NCBI GenBank assembly: GCA_018268015.1
Contig: JAFDXJ010000006.1
Coordinates: 20,798 to 84,797 of the forward strand
Source: Bacteroidota bacterium
GTDB taxonomy: Bacteria; Bacteroidota; Bacteroidia; Chitinophagales; Chitinophagaceae
Reading direction: 5' to 3'
Length of the DNA: 64,000 bases
This document shows positions 8,400-17,900 of the stretch, piece after piece. How positions within the stretch are numbered: the first letter of the stretch is position 1; every line of letters begins with the position of its first letter. The notes under the pieces are model-generated. The model was given only the letters and a program-made list of their open reading frames with translations. It was not told the DNA's origin and did no database searches. The position numbers were made by a program, and so were the translations under genes.

Positions 8400-9587
8400 T
8401 TGATAGACAAAATACAACAAGTCCAAAATGAAGAAAATGCGGTATTAATAGGCCTGGCACAAGGTAATGATACCTATGAAAAAATAGAAGAATACCTGGA
8501 TGAGCTGGCTTTCCTCGCAGAAACTGCCGGCGCCATTACTAAAAAAAGATTCATCCAAAAATTGCCACACCCCGACAGTAAAACTTATATAGGAAAAGGA
8601 AAGCTGGAAGAAATAAAAAAATATGTACAGCATCATCGTATAGACCTGGCTATTTTTGATGATGAACTTTCAGGTTCACAAATTTTAAATATTGAAAAAG
8701 AAATTGAAATCAAAATCCTGGACAGGAGTAGCCTCATACTCGACATCTTTGCCCGACGCGCCCGTACTGCCCAGGCAAAAGTGCAGGTAGAATTAGCCCA
8801 ATATCAATATTTATTACCTCGTTTAAAAGGCATGTGGAAACACCTGGAAAGACAGGGAGGCGGAATCGGTACCAGGGGACCCGGTGAAACCGAAATAGAA
8901 ACGGATCGCCGCATTGTAAAAGATAAAATAGCACTACTGAGAAAAACATTGATGAATATTGATAAACAGGCTTATACACAACGTAAAGACCGGGATGAAT
9001 ACATTCGCGTGTCCCTGGTAGGCTATACCAATGTGGGCAAAAGCACGCTGATGAATTTGCTGAGTAAAAGTGATGTTTTTGCAGAAAATAAATTATTTGC
9101 CACACTTGATACGACCACCCGGAAAGTTGTATTTGAGGCCACACCATTTCTCCTGAGTGATACTGTAGGCTTTATCAGGAAGCTGCCTCATCAATTGGTA
9201 GAAAGTTTTAAAAGCACACTGGATGAAGTCCGGGAGGCAGATATTTTATTACATGTGGTTGATATTTCTCATAATGAATTTGAAGAACAAATCGGTATTG
9301 TAAATAAAACATTACAGGAAATAAATGCCTTTGAAAAACCCATTATGCTGGTCTTTAATAAAATGGATAGGTACGAAGAAAATACTTTTGATGAATGGCT
9401 GGGTAAAGCAGAGCGAATGGAATTATTGCAGAATCTCTTTCAAAAATGGGAAGACCTGACAAATGGAAATTGTCTCTTTATTTCGGCCAAAGAAAAAAGC
9501 AATATAGATGCCCTGCGGAAAAAAATATTAAGTGAAGTCCGTGCCGCTTACCAGTCTAAATATCCCTATAAAGTAACTTTTTTTTAA
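8400..9587 (+). CDS. hflX: Ribosome-associated GTPase HflX
   Basis: This 395-residue GTPase splits or rescues stalled ribosomes in species where it has been studied. The N-terminal HflX domain contains the glycine-rich RQGGGIGTRGPGETEIETD-like hallmark, after a helical QVELAQYQYLLPRL segment. The G domain carries GYTNVGKST (G1), DTVGF (G3), NKMD (G4) and SAKE (G5). No in-frame ATG lies at a family-like position, and the first plausible start is TTG at 8400. The last base of its TAA stop is the first base of the Rieske start, indicating translational coupling. Confidence 0.95.
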   Translation: MIDKIQQVQNEENAVLIGLAQGNDTYEKIEEYLDELAFLAETAGAITKKRFIQKLPHPDSKTYIGKGKLEEIKKYVQHHRIDLAIFDDELSGSQILNIEKEIEIKILDRSSLILDIFARRARTAQAKVQVELAQYQYLLPRLKGMWKHLERQGGGIGTRGPGETEIETDRRIVKDKIALLRKTLMNIDKQAYTQRKDRDEYIRVSLVGYTNVGKSTLMNLLSKSDVFAENKLFATLDTTTRKVVFEATPFLLSDTVGFIRKLPHQLVESFKSTLDEVREADILLHVVDISHNEFEEQIGIVNKTLQEINAFEKPIMLVFNKMDRYEENTFDEWLGKAERMELLQNLFQKWEDLTNGNCLFISAKEKSNIDALRKKILSEVRAAYQSKYPYKVTFF

Positions 9588-9922
9588 TGGATACGAAAGC
9601 ACCTATACCATGGATAAAAATTGCTTCAAAAAGAGAAGAGCTTCCTTTTGGCGATAATAAAATTGCTTTAATTCATTTCGAAGAAAAAAAAATCTGCATC
9701 ATTGATGGACCGGATGGCCTTCATGCCTGTATAGATACATGCCCTCATGCCAGTGGGCAATTATCCGGTGGATTTATTGATGGAAAAGGAAACATTGTTT
9801 GCCCGGTACATCACTATGCTTTTAACCTCTTTCATGGAAGAGATACACAGCAAGAAGGATATAAATTAAAAGTCTTTGATATTAAGGAAAATGAAGAAGG
9901 CATATTTCTAAATATTTCATAA
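9587..9922 (+). CDS. Rieske [2Fe-2S] ferredoxin-like protein
   Basis: This 111-residue soluble Rieske protein carries the two cluster-binding boxes C-P-H-A (within CIDTCPHASG) and C-P-V-H-H (within VCPVHHYAF). It resembles the small NirD or dioxygenase-ferredoxin type, which carries single electrons to a partner oxidoreductase. No reductase or oxygenase is encoded beside it, so the partner is unknown. The start codon overlaps the hflX stop by one base. This overlap suggests the two proteins are made from one message, although their functions have no obvious link. Confidence 0.88.
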   Translation: MDTKAPIPWIKIASKREELPFGDNKIALIHFEEKKICIIDGPDGLHACIDTCPHASGQLSGGFIDGKGNIVCPVHHYAFNLFHGRDTQQEGYKLKVFDIKENEEGIFLNIS

Positions 9923-10117
9923 GCTAATTTTTAAAGCCGTTTTGATTATTCATTAAGAATGCCATTTTACACCAATACCTAAAGCCATCCCGTAACAAGA
10001 ATTTTCGTATTATGGATGGAAATGGAAATTCGGGCAATCATGATTAAATAGTACGACCATCTTTCCCGTTCCACGGGATATCAAAGGAGTCATTAAGAAA
10101 AAAAACCAAGAACAAAT

Positions 10118-10147
10118 TTTGTTTCAAATCAAATTTGGCTATTTTTG
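10118..10147 (+). promoter_or_regulatory. Promoter of tRNA-Asn
   Basis: TTTG (10118-10121), an 18-base spacer and TATTTTTG (10140-10147) match the Bacteroidota promoter with no mismatch. The mature tRNA starts 27 bases after the -7 box. The preceding stretch 9923-10117 shows no gene. Confidence 0.75.
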
Positions 10148-10173
10148 CAGCCCGTCATAAAAAATGCGGAAAT

Positions 10174-10247
10174 TCCTGAATAGCTCAGTTGGTTAGAGCA
10201 TCTGACTGTTAATCAGAGGGTCGCTGGTTCAAGTCCAGCTTCAGGAG
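10174..10247 (+). tRNA. tRNA-Asn (anticodon GTT)
   Basis: The 74 bases fold as a class I tRNA. The acceptor TCCTGAA pairs with TTCAGGA, the D-arm reads GCTCAGTTGGTTAGAGC, the anticodon loop CTGTTAA carries GTT within the stem TCTGA/TCAGA, and the T-arm is GCTGG TTCAAGT CCAGC. The discriminator is G and CCA is not encoded. A few T residues follow. Nothing else is evident in 10248-10413. Confidence 0.97.
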
Positions 10248-10413
10248 CTTTTTAAAATGTATTACTTTTCTATAAAGTATTCACTACATCTTCCTTCTTG
10301 CCACACTACACGGCATAATTCTTGGTTAAATTCCTACAAAAATTCAAAAAGAACAAGCCACTAAATACTTACAAATGTTTTAGGTTGTACTTTCATTTAA
10401 ATTAAATTCATTT

Positions 10414-11412
10414 ATGCAATCGGGTGAAGAAATAAATATACTGAACAATAAAATCGAGCAGGCAGCAGCATTTACAGATACGCTCAGGAATGAACTCTCA
10501 AAATTTTTGGTAGGACAGCAATATATGGTATCCCGCTTATTAATAGGATTATTAAGTAATGGTCACATCTTACTCGAAGGGGTACCCGGACTGGCAAAGA
10601 CACTCACCATCAAATTATTAGCCCAGTCCATTTCTGCAAAATTCAGCCGGATTCAATTTACACCGGATTTGCTTCCTGCCGATCTACTTGGTACCATGAT
10701 TTATAATCAAAGCCGTAATGAATTCTTTGTGCGAAAAGGGCCGGTATTTGCCCATTTCATTTTGGCTGATGAGATCAACCGGGCTCCCGCAAAAGTGCAA
10801 AGCGCATTACTGGAATGTATGCAGGAACGCCAGGTAACTATTGGTGAAAATACCTATCCATTGGAAGAACCCTTTCTCGTATTAGCTACACAGAATCCGC
10901 TGGAACAGGAAGGTACCTATCCTTTACCGGAAGCACAGGTTGACAGGTTTATGCTTAAAGTAATCGTAAAATACCCTCAAAAAGAAGAAGAGAAAAAAAT
11001 CATTCAAAGATTTGTAAATGGCAGCCTTGAAGAAACTATTGAACCCGTGGTCACTATACAACAAATCCTGGATAGCCGTAAACTGGTGAAGCAGATATAT
11101 ATGGATGAGAAGATTGAAGACTATATTGTAGATATTGTTTTTGCCACCAGGCAACCCGGTAAATATGGTTTACGAAACCTGGAAAACCTCATCCAGTACG
11201 GTGGCTCTCCAAGAGCCAGTGTTAATTTAGCTTTAGCGGCTAAAGCCAATGCTTTCCTGAAAAAAAGAGGCTTTGTAATCCCGGATGATGTGAAAGAAAT
11301 TGCTGCAGATGTACTTCGCCATCGAATCGGTTTGACCTATGAGGCAGAAGCTGAAAATATTTCTACCGAAAGAGTGATTGAAGATATTTTAAAAATAGTA
11401 CAAGTGCCCTGA
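10414..11412 (+). CDS. MoxR-family AAA+ ATPase
   Basis: This 332-residue ATPase has a Walker A at GVPGLAKT, a Walker B in LADEINRAP, a sensor around LATQNPLEQEGTYPLPEAQ, and the C-terminal lid ending in VLRHRIGLTYEAEAE. MoxR proteins act as chaperone-like remodelers with VWA-domain partners. That fits the following DUF58 and VWA genes, which form one operon. The stop TGA overlaps the next ATG by one base. It is well conserved and close to the usual length of about 330. Confidence 0.93.
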   Translation: MQSGEEINILNNKIEQAAAFTDTLRNELSKFLVGQQYMVSRLLIGLLSNGHILLEGVPGLAKTLTIKLLAQSISAKFSRIQFTPDLLPADLLGTMIYNQSRNEFFVRKGPVFAHFILADEINRAPAKVQSALLECMQERQVTIGENTYPLEEPFLVLATQNPLEQEGTYPLPEAQVDRFMLKVIVKYPQKEEEKKIIQRFVNGSLEETIEPVVTIQQILDSRKLVKQIYMDEKIEDYIVDIVFATRQPGKYGLRNLENLIQYGGSPRASVNLALAAKANAFLKKRGFVIPDDVKEIAADVLRHRIGLTYEAEAENISTERVIEDILKIVQVP

Positions 11413-12278
11413 TGACAGTATCTGAAATTGTAAAGAAAGTCCGGGAGTTGGAAATCAAAAGTAAAAGGCTCACGAATCATTTATTCAGCGGAGAATATCA
11501 TACAGCCTTTAAGGGAAAAGGAATGGCATTTAAAGAAGTGCGTGAATACCAGGCCGGAGATGATACCCGGTTTATCGAATGGAATGTTTCTGCCCGAATG
11601 GGCCATACCTACAGCAAAGTCTTCGAAGAAGAAAGAGAACTGAGTGTATATTTTCTCATAGATATCAGTGGAAGCAGTTTTTTCGGTACCGCACTTCAAA
11701 ACAAAAAAGACCTGGCAACAGAAATTGCTGCCGTACTTGCATTCTCTGCCATGAGTAATAATGATAAGGTCGGGTTGATTTTCTTTAGTGACCGGGTGGA
11801 AAAATATATTCCTGCCAAATCAGGGAAAGACCATGTATTGTTTATGATTCGGACCATGCTGGGCTTTGAGCCCAAATCAGTACAAACGGACATTGCCAAA
11901 GCCTTAAACTATTTAAATAATGCCACCCGGCAAAAAAGTATCGTTTTTATCATTAGCGATTTTGCAGATACAGGCTATCATCAACCTTTACGTGCAGCCG
12001 CAAAAAGACATGACGTCATTGGCTTACAACTTTTTGACAAAAGAGATGAAGAATTGCCTCGTATTGGATTGATCGAAGTGCGTGATGCAGAAAGTGGAAA
12101 AAAATCCTGGCTGAATACCAATGATGCCTATACCCGCATGCGCTACCACCAGCAATTCCAACAAATCCGTAATGATGCCATGATTACCTTCAGGCATGCC
12201 CAGGCAGACCTGATGCAAATAGGTATTGGAGATGATTATGTAAAAGTGCTTAAACAATTTTTTATCAATCGCGCCTGA
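11412..12278 (+). CDS. DUF58 domain protein of the bat operon
   Basis: This 288-residue soluble protein contains the DUF58 signature VREYQAGDDTRFIEWN and SAR, then a VWA-like core beginning FLIDISGSS, where the DxSxS is the metal-site pattern. In MoxR clusters such proteins are thought to be substrates or adaptors of the ATPase. The start overlaps the moxR stop by one base, and the next gene begins 6 bases after the stop. No membrane span is present, in contrast to the last gene of the operon. Confidence 0.9.
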   Translation: MTVSEIVKKVRELEIKSKRLTNHLFSGEYHTAFKGKGMAFKEVREYQAGDDTRFIEWNVSARMGHTYSKVFEEERELSVYFLIDISGSSFFGTALQNKKDLATEIAAVLAFSAMSNNDKVGLIFFSDRVEKYIPAKSGKDHVLFMIRTMLGFEPKSVQTDIAKALNYLNNATRQKSIVFIISDFADTGYHQPLRAAAKRHDVIGLQLFDKRDEELPRIGLIEVRDAESGKKSWLNTNDAYTRMRYHQQFQQIRNDAMITFRHAQADLMQIGIGDDYVKVLKQFFINRA

Positions 12279-12284
12279 TTCTAC

Positions 12285-13250
12285 ATGGTTCAAGAAAAAA
12301 AAAATAAAAAGGGCTCTTTGGTGTGCATGGCTTTTTTAGCCCTGTTTTTTTTGCTACACAATACCGAAAGTAAAGCGCAAAATATCTCTGCCTCACTCAG
12401 CAGAAATTCCATCCTTATTGGCGAACAGGTAACCTTGCAGGTGAAACTGGAAATCCAACTACCCTCAGAATTGCAAGTTTTTTCCTGGAAAATATTTCCT
12501 GATTCAGCGGATCATCTTACCATTGTGGACCGGGGAAAACAGGATAGTGTTTCCGTAAATGGATTCATGGATTTCACACAAAATATCATCCTCACCTCCT
12601 TTGATACGGGCACTTGGAAAATAAACCCTATTAAAGTTGAATTAAAAAACAAATCATCTGGAGATATACAAGTTTTCACAGCCAATAGCATCAACCTGTC
12701 TGTATTACCCGTAGATATATCCGGCATGAAGGATTATCATGATATTACGGATATACTGGATGTACAAGTAAGGCCTTCTTATGAAAAATATCTTCTCATT
12801 TCAATTATCGTTTTAGCTTCACTGCTCCTTGTTTTTCTGATATGGAAAAAAATGAAAAAGAAAGAACCTGTCCTTGCTCCCGCAAAAAATAATCAAAGTG
12901 CTTTTGAATACGCGATGGATCAATTGGAAATTTTGAGAACTAGTAATCCTCAAAACTTCGTTGAAATAAAACAATTTTATTCCCGCCTTACGGAAATCTG
13001 TAAACAATATATTTCAAGCGTTTTACCTGTAAAAGCAGTTTACTTAACAACGGATGAAATGATGGTGCGTCTCGCCACACACCTTGTGGATGAAAAAATA
13101 AGAACAGATTTTTTTCAATTGCTTCGAATGGCTGACGCCATCAAATTTGCAAAATACTTTCCTTCAGATCCCCGAAAAGAGCCATCTATCCTTACGGCAT
13201 CACAGCTCATTCATTATATTGATTCATTCGCAAAAAAACCGCTTCAATGA
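12285..13250 (+). CDS. Bat-operon membrane protein with exported beta domain
   Basis: This 321-residue protein has a signal sequence (residues 13-32, ending KAQ). An exported region of about 130 residues follows, with the beta-rich BatD-like pattern ASLSRNSILIGEQVTLQVKL. One membrane span lies at about residues 168-186, and a cytoplasmic tail with predicted helices carries FYSRLTEICKQYISS. In other Bacteroidota a protein of this shape sits between the DUF58 and batA genes. Its biochemical job is unknown. Its TGA overlaps the ATG of the next gene (ATGA), so the two are translationally coupled. Confidence 0.82.
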   Translation: MVQEKKNKKGSLVCMAFLALFFLLHNTESKAQNISASLSRNSILIGEQVTLQVKLEIQLPSELQVFSWKIFPDSADHLTIVDRGKQDSVSVNGFMDFTQNIILTSFDTGTWKINPIKVELKNKSSGDIQVFTANSINLSVLPVDISGMKDYHDITDILDVQVRPSYEKYLLISIIVLASLLLVFLIWKKMKKKEPVLAPAKNNQSAFEYAMDQLEILRTSNPQNFVEIKQFYSRLTEICKQYISSVLPVKAVYLTTDEMMVRLATHLVDEKIRTDFFQLLRMADAIKFAKYFPSDPRKEPSILTASQLIHYIDSFAKKPLQ

Positions 13251-14254
13251 TAACAGAATGGATCACTCATATTGAATTTCAATGGCCCTGGGTTTTCATC
13301 CTGTTGGCACTCATTCCTTTTTTGGTATGGGAATATTTACGGAAAAGAAATATACATGAAGCTTCTTTGATGATTACGACTACCCACTTTTTGCATGGAG
13401 TGAAAAGTATCAAAACCACCATGTTGCATTTCCCCTTTTTTTTAAGATGTGTGTCCATTTTATTTATCATAATTGCCCTTGCCGGACCAAGACAAAAATT
13501 TACACAGGAAAAGACCAGTGGTGAGGGAATTGATATGGTATTATGTTTTGATATTAGCGGTAGTATGACTGCCACTGATTTTCAGCCCAACAGGTTGGAA
13601 GCTGCGAAAGAAGTGGCTACCGATTTTGTAAGTCACAGACCGGGTGACCTGATAGGCATCGTTTTATTTAGTAGTGTGAGTTTTACCCTATGCCCAATCA
13701 CTTCAGATCAGCAGGCAGTCTTGGATCAAATCAGGAATATTCAAAGTGGTTACCTACAGGAAGAAGGAACCGCCATTGGATCAGGTCTGGCTACCAGTGT
13801 GGACAGGCTACGTAGTGGAAAATCAAAAAGCAAAGTTATTATTTTATTAACGGATGGCGTAGATATTGGCGGTGCAATACCCCCGGATATTGCTGTACAA
13901 ATGGCGAATCTGTATCATATCAAAATTTATACGATAGGAATTGGCAGCGATAAAGAAATCAATGAAGTCGTGCAGTCTCCTTTGGGGAATATCACAGAAA
14001 AGCGAAAATTAGAATTTAATGAAGGGCTGTTGGAAAACATTGCAACAAAAACCGGAGGGGCGTATTTTCATGCGTCAGACAAGCAGGCGCTTACACGCAT
14101 TTATTCCAGTATCAATGAATTGGAAAAATCTAAAGTAGAAGTCACTACCTATAACCATTATAGTAATAAAAGCCTGCCTATAATCTTAATTGCCATTGCT
14201 TTGCTTTTACTTGAAGTAATTTTACGAAATACTGTTTTTAGGAAATTTCCTTAA
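13247..14254 (+). CDS. BatA-like VWA-domain membrane protein
   Basis: This 335-residue protein has two N-terminal spans (about 12-30 and 60-78), a von Willebrand A domain starting CFDISGSMTATD with the complete DxSxS metal site, and a final membrane span at about 308-328. It fits BatA, described in Bacteroides fragilis as part of an aerotolerance cluster, and probably acts with the MoxR ATPase at the inner membrane. The second VWA gene and the TPR genes (batB, batC) and the later batD/E usually found downstream are absent. Instead the stop overlaps the stop of a convergent gene by 4 bases. Confidence 0.88.
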   Translation: MITEWITHIEFQWPWVFILLALIPFLVWEYLRKRNIHEASLMITTTHFLHGVKSIKTTMLHFPFFLRCVSILFIIIALAGPRQKFTQEKTSGEGIDMVLCFDISGSMTATDFQPNRLEAAKEVATDFVSHRPGDLIGIVLFSSVSFTLCPITSDQQAVLDQIRNIQSGYLQEEGTAIGSGLATSVDRLRSGKSKSKVIILLTDGVDIGGAIPPDIAVQMANLYHIKIYTIGIGSDKEINEVVQSPLGNITEKRKLEFNEGLLENIATKTGGAYFHASDKQALTRIYSSINELEKSKVEVTTYNHYSNKSLPIILIAIALLLLEVILRNTVFRKFP

Positions 14255-14898
14255 AGCATACCCTGTAAAAATGGATTATTTTTCTTTTCATAGCCAATCG
14301 TTGTTTCCTTTCCATGCCCCGGATAAACAACCGTTTCATCCGGCAATCTGAATAATTTTTCTTTAATACTTTTTAATAAGGTTTCATAATCACCACCCGG
14401 CAAATCGCTCCTTCCAATACTGTCAAGGAATAAGACATCTCCACTAATTACAAAAGCCTGCTTTTCGCAATATAGGCATATACTTCCCGGTGAATGTCCC
14501 GGCGTAAGCAAAACCTGTAATTCATCATCCCCCAACCGAATAAGATCGCCTTCCCGGATAAAAATTAATTCCCCCGTAAATGTGGTTAATTTAACACCAT
14601 ACATTAAGGCCGCTTCGGGGCTTCTTTCCAGAACAATTTCTTCCTGCGGATGAAGATACATTGGCAAACCCCATTTTTCAAATGCATCATTCGCACCAAA
14701 TATATGGTCTAAATGACAGTGGGTATTCAAGAGCTGAACCATGCGCAATTTCTTTTCAGCAATAAATTGATAGAGCAATTCTTTTTCACCGGGGAAGAAA
14801 TATCCGGGATCAATCAGGATGGCCATTCCCGAATCATTAAATAAGATGTATGTATTTTCCTGGAAAGGATTGAATGCAAATACTTTTATATTAATCAT
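14251..14898 (-). CDS. MBL-fold hydrolase, glyoxalase II-like
   Basis: This 215-residue enzyme has the metal motif THCHLDH, then TPGHSPGS, SGDVLF with a DLPGGD loop, and the closing YPGHGKET. These are the five-element pattern of the hydroxyacylglutathione hydrolase-like MBL subgroup. It is shorter than true GloB and lacks a clear glutathione-binding C-terminal domain, so its natural substrate is probably another thioester or persulfide. It has an ATG start and converges with batA, overlapping by 4 bases. A divergent gene starts 63 bases upstream. Confidence 0.87.
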   Translation of the reverse strand: MINIKVFAFNPFQENTYILFNDSGMAILIDPGYFFPGEKELLYQFIAEKKLRMVQLLNTHCHLDHIFGANDAFEKWGLPMYLHPQEEIVLERSPEAALMYGVKLTTFTGELIFIREGDLIRLGDDELQVLLTPGHSPGSICLYCEKQAFVISGDVLFLDSIGRSDLPGGDYETLLKSIKEKLFRLPDETVVYPGHGKETTIGYEKKNNPFLQGML

Positions 14899-14961
14899 AG
14901 CGTTTTTTTTACGATTAGGTTACAACTATTTATACTAATTTTAAAATTCTAAAAACCGGAT

Positions 14962-17900
14962 ATGCAAGATAAACACCTTTTGCCGCGATTAGGGATTTAT
15001 TGCTTGACCTTTTTGATGCCCTTCTTTGTACAGGCACAGGTAAATACCGTAACTTTTGGCAAGAACCGCCTGCAATACAAAAAATATAATTGGCAATTTT
15101 ATCAAAGCCGGAATTTTAATACCTACTTCTATGGAGATGGCCTGGAGTTGGGAAAATATGTGACGGAAATTGCGGAACAGGAATTGCCGGATTTGGAAAC
15201 CTCCGTAGAATATTCCTTACGCAACAGGGCAAATATTGTTATTTATAATAATTATGATGATTATAAGAGTAGCAATATTGGACTGGGCATTGATTGGCAA
15301 AACTCCGGTGGCCTTACCAAACTCGTAAATAATAAGGTGGTCCTGTTTTATGATGGAAATAAAAATAATTTAAAAGAACAGATAAGAGAAGGTATTGCAA
15401 AAATCCTCGTGGATAATCTTTTATTCGGGGATGATTTGGGTGAAATTGCCAGTAACCAGGCATTACTCGATCTTCCACAATGGCTTACCGATGGTTATGT
15501 AGAATACATCGGCACACCCTGGAGTACAAAGTTTGATGATGATTTAAAGAGCGCCATATTAGGTGGCGATTACAATAGCTTTTATCAGTTTGCCTTTGAT
15601 CAACCGGTACTTGCCGGCCATGCATTTTGGTATTATATTGCCGAAAGATATAATCCAAAAAATGTAACATACTTTTTATATCTCACCCGTTTATACAAAA
15701 ACCTGAATACTGCTGCTGAAAAAATTGCCAGGAAAAAATTTAAGTACATGCTTCAGGATTTTATGGATTATGAGCAAGACCGTTATGCAAAAGATATTAA
15801 ACAAAGAAGAAATGCTCCTAAAGGAAAACTAAGCGTGATAGAAGAAGTGAAAAAGGGAGATGATTTTTATCATTTTGCCGCTAATCCAAATCCTAAAAAT
15901 AACTCTTATGCTGTTGTACAATACACGAAAGGAAAATACAGTGTCAAATTCGTGGACAATTTATACGAGTCCAAAACAATCCTGGATTATGGCGTACATA
16001 CTTTAAGTGGTGACATCAATCCAAATTATCCTATCCTTTCCTGGGATGGAAAAGGCAGTCGTTTATTGGTTATTTATTCCAAAGAAGGTAAACTCTATAT
16101 GTTTGTATATGACGTGATTGCCAATATCAAAAGATTCCAACAGGAAATAGAAGGCGTGGATCAAATCACAGATGCAGGTTTTATGTTGGATGCGAATACA
16201 TTATTAATGAGCGCTGTAAAGAATGGCCAATCTGATCTCTTTATTTACAAAATTGACAGTGGAAAATTCAAGCAACTTACCAATGATCAATATGACGACC
16301 TGGATCCAAATTTTGTTTCCTTTCCAAACAGAACCGGAATTTTGTTTTCATCCAATCGGCCGGGAATCAATGTATCCAAATCCGACACCGCCTTACCCGG
16401 TAATTATCCATTTAATATTTACCTCATTGACCTGTTGAATAATAGTGAATATAAACAAATGACCAAGCTGACTGACGTAAAGTTTGGAAATGCACGCTAT
16501 CCTATGCAATACAATGTAAATCACTATACGTATGTGAGTGATGAAAATGGTATTGCGAACAGATGGGCCGGATTTTTTTCTACGCAGCGCGATGGAATAG
16601 ATACTCTTTTATATATTGGGGATGATGTATTACGAAACCCTGATCGTAAAGAATTAGATTCTACATTAAAGGCAAACCGGAAGGCCACTCCGGATAGTGT
16701 CAGCTATTTTGCTGTGTATAAAGATTCTACCTATACATTTCCTATCACCAATTATCAAAGTAGTTTATTAGAATCTAGGGTTTCCGGAAATAATGGGCAA
16801 GTAAGTGAAGTAAGAAGAGAAGGTGATTTGAAATTTTTATACAAACTAAAAGTGGACTCCATTGCACTACGAAAAAGAAATGTCAATGCCAGGCCCACAG
16901 AATTTATCAGGCAAAGTATATTAAGCAAAAAAATTTCCACCGGGGATGTCTTATCCCCCATTACGGATACTATAGAAAAGAATGAGGGAAACCGGGTGTT
17001 TCAAAACCAGTTTGATAATGGCAATGATTCTGCTTATACAAACCTTATAAATGATATCCCCAATTCGCAACGCGCTTTAGCCGATTTAAAATTATTTAAA
17101 TATAAATTGAAATTCAATTCCGATTATTTATTGGCTGGTATCTCCAATAGTGTCATCATGAATAATTATCAGCCCTATAATGGCGGTTATGGCCCCATTT
17201 CATTAAGTAATGGAAATGATATTAATTTCACTTTCCGGGTTGGTGTAAGTGATTTAATGGAGGATATTAAATTTATTGGAGGCTATCGCTTTGGTACCAC
17301 CTTATCTGATAAAGATGCATTTCTATCCTTTCAGAATTATCGCAAAATGATTGATTGGGGAGTTACTTATTACCGTAGCGCCACTACAGATTATTTTGGA
17401 TTTTTTAAAGGGCCCAAAGGCGCTTATGACAATAGGTTACTGACCAGTATTTATCAATTCAATATTGCGTATCCATTAAATGAAATAAAGAGTTTCCGTG
17501 CATCTGTTGGCTATAGGACGGACAGAGGTGTTATTCGCCCATTTGTCACATTAGCAGACCCAAATACCGGCCAGGTGATTTCTTATCCGGATCCTTCTGC
17601 CTTTGGTATCCCGGATTCTACTTCCGCTACTTTACTTACTCATTTGGAATATGTTCATGACAATAGTATCAATCCGACCATGAATATTTGGAATGGGCTG
17701 AGATTCAAAATCTATGGTGATTTTAATATGCCCATGGGCAAGAGCGCCATCAAAGGAAAAACGACTGTCAATCTGGGTTTTGATGCCAGATATTATTACA
17801 AAATATACCGCAACTTCATTTGGGCTACCAGAGCAGCAGGTGATTTCTCATTTGGTGAAGCAAAATTATTATATTACCTCGGTGGAGCGGATGGCTGGAT

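Noticed and set aside
8734..9147. 137-codon minus-strand frame opposite hflX
   Set aside because: It lies entirely inside the well-supported hflX gene and its translation is cysteine/tryptophan-rich with no recognisable pattern.
9923..10117. Possible small RNA gene between the Rieske gene and tRNA-Asn
   Set aside because: No stable fold or familiar motif of tmRNA, RNase P, SRP or 6S RNA could be recognised by eye.
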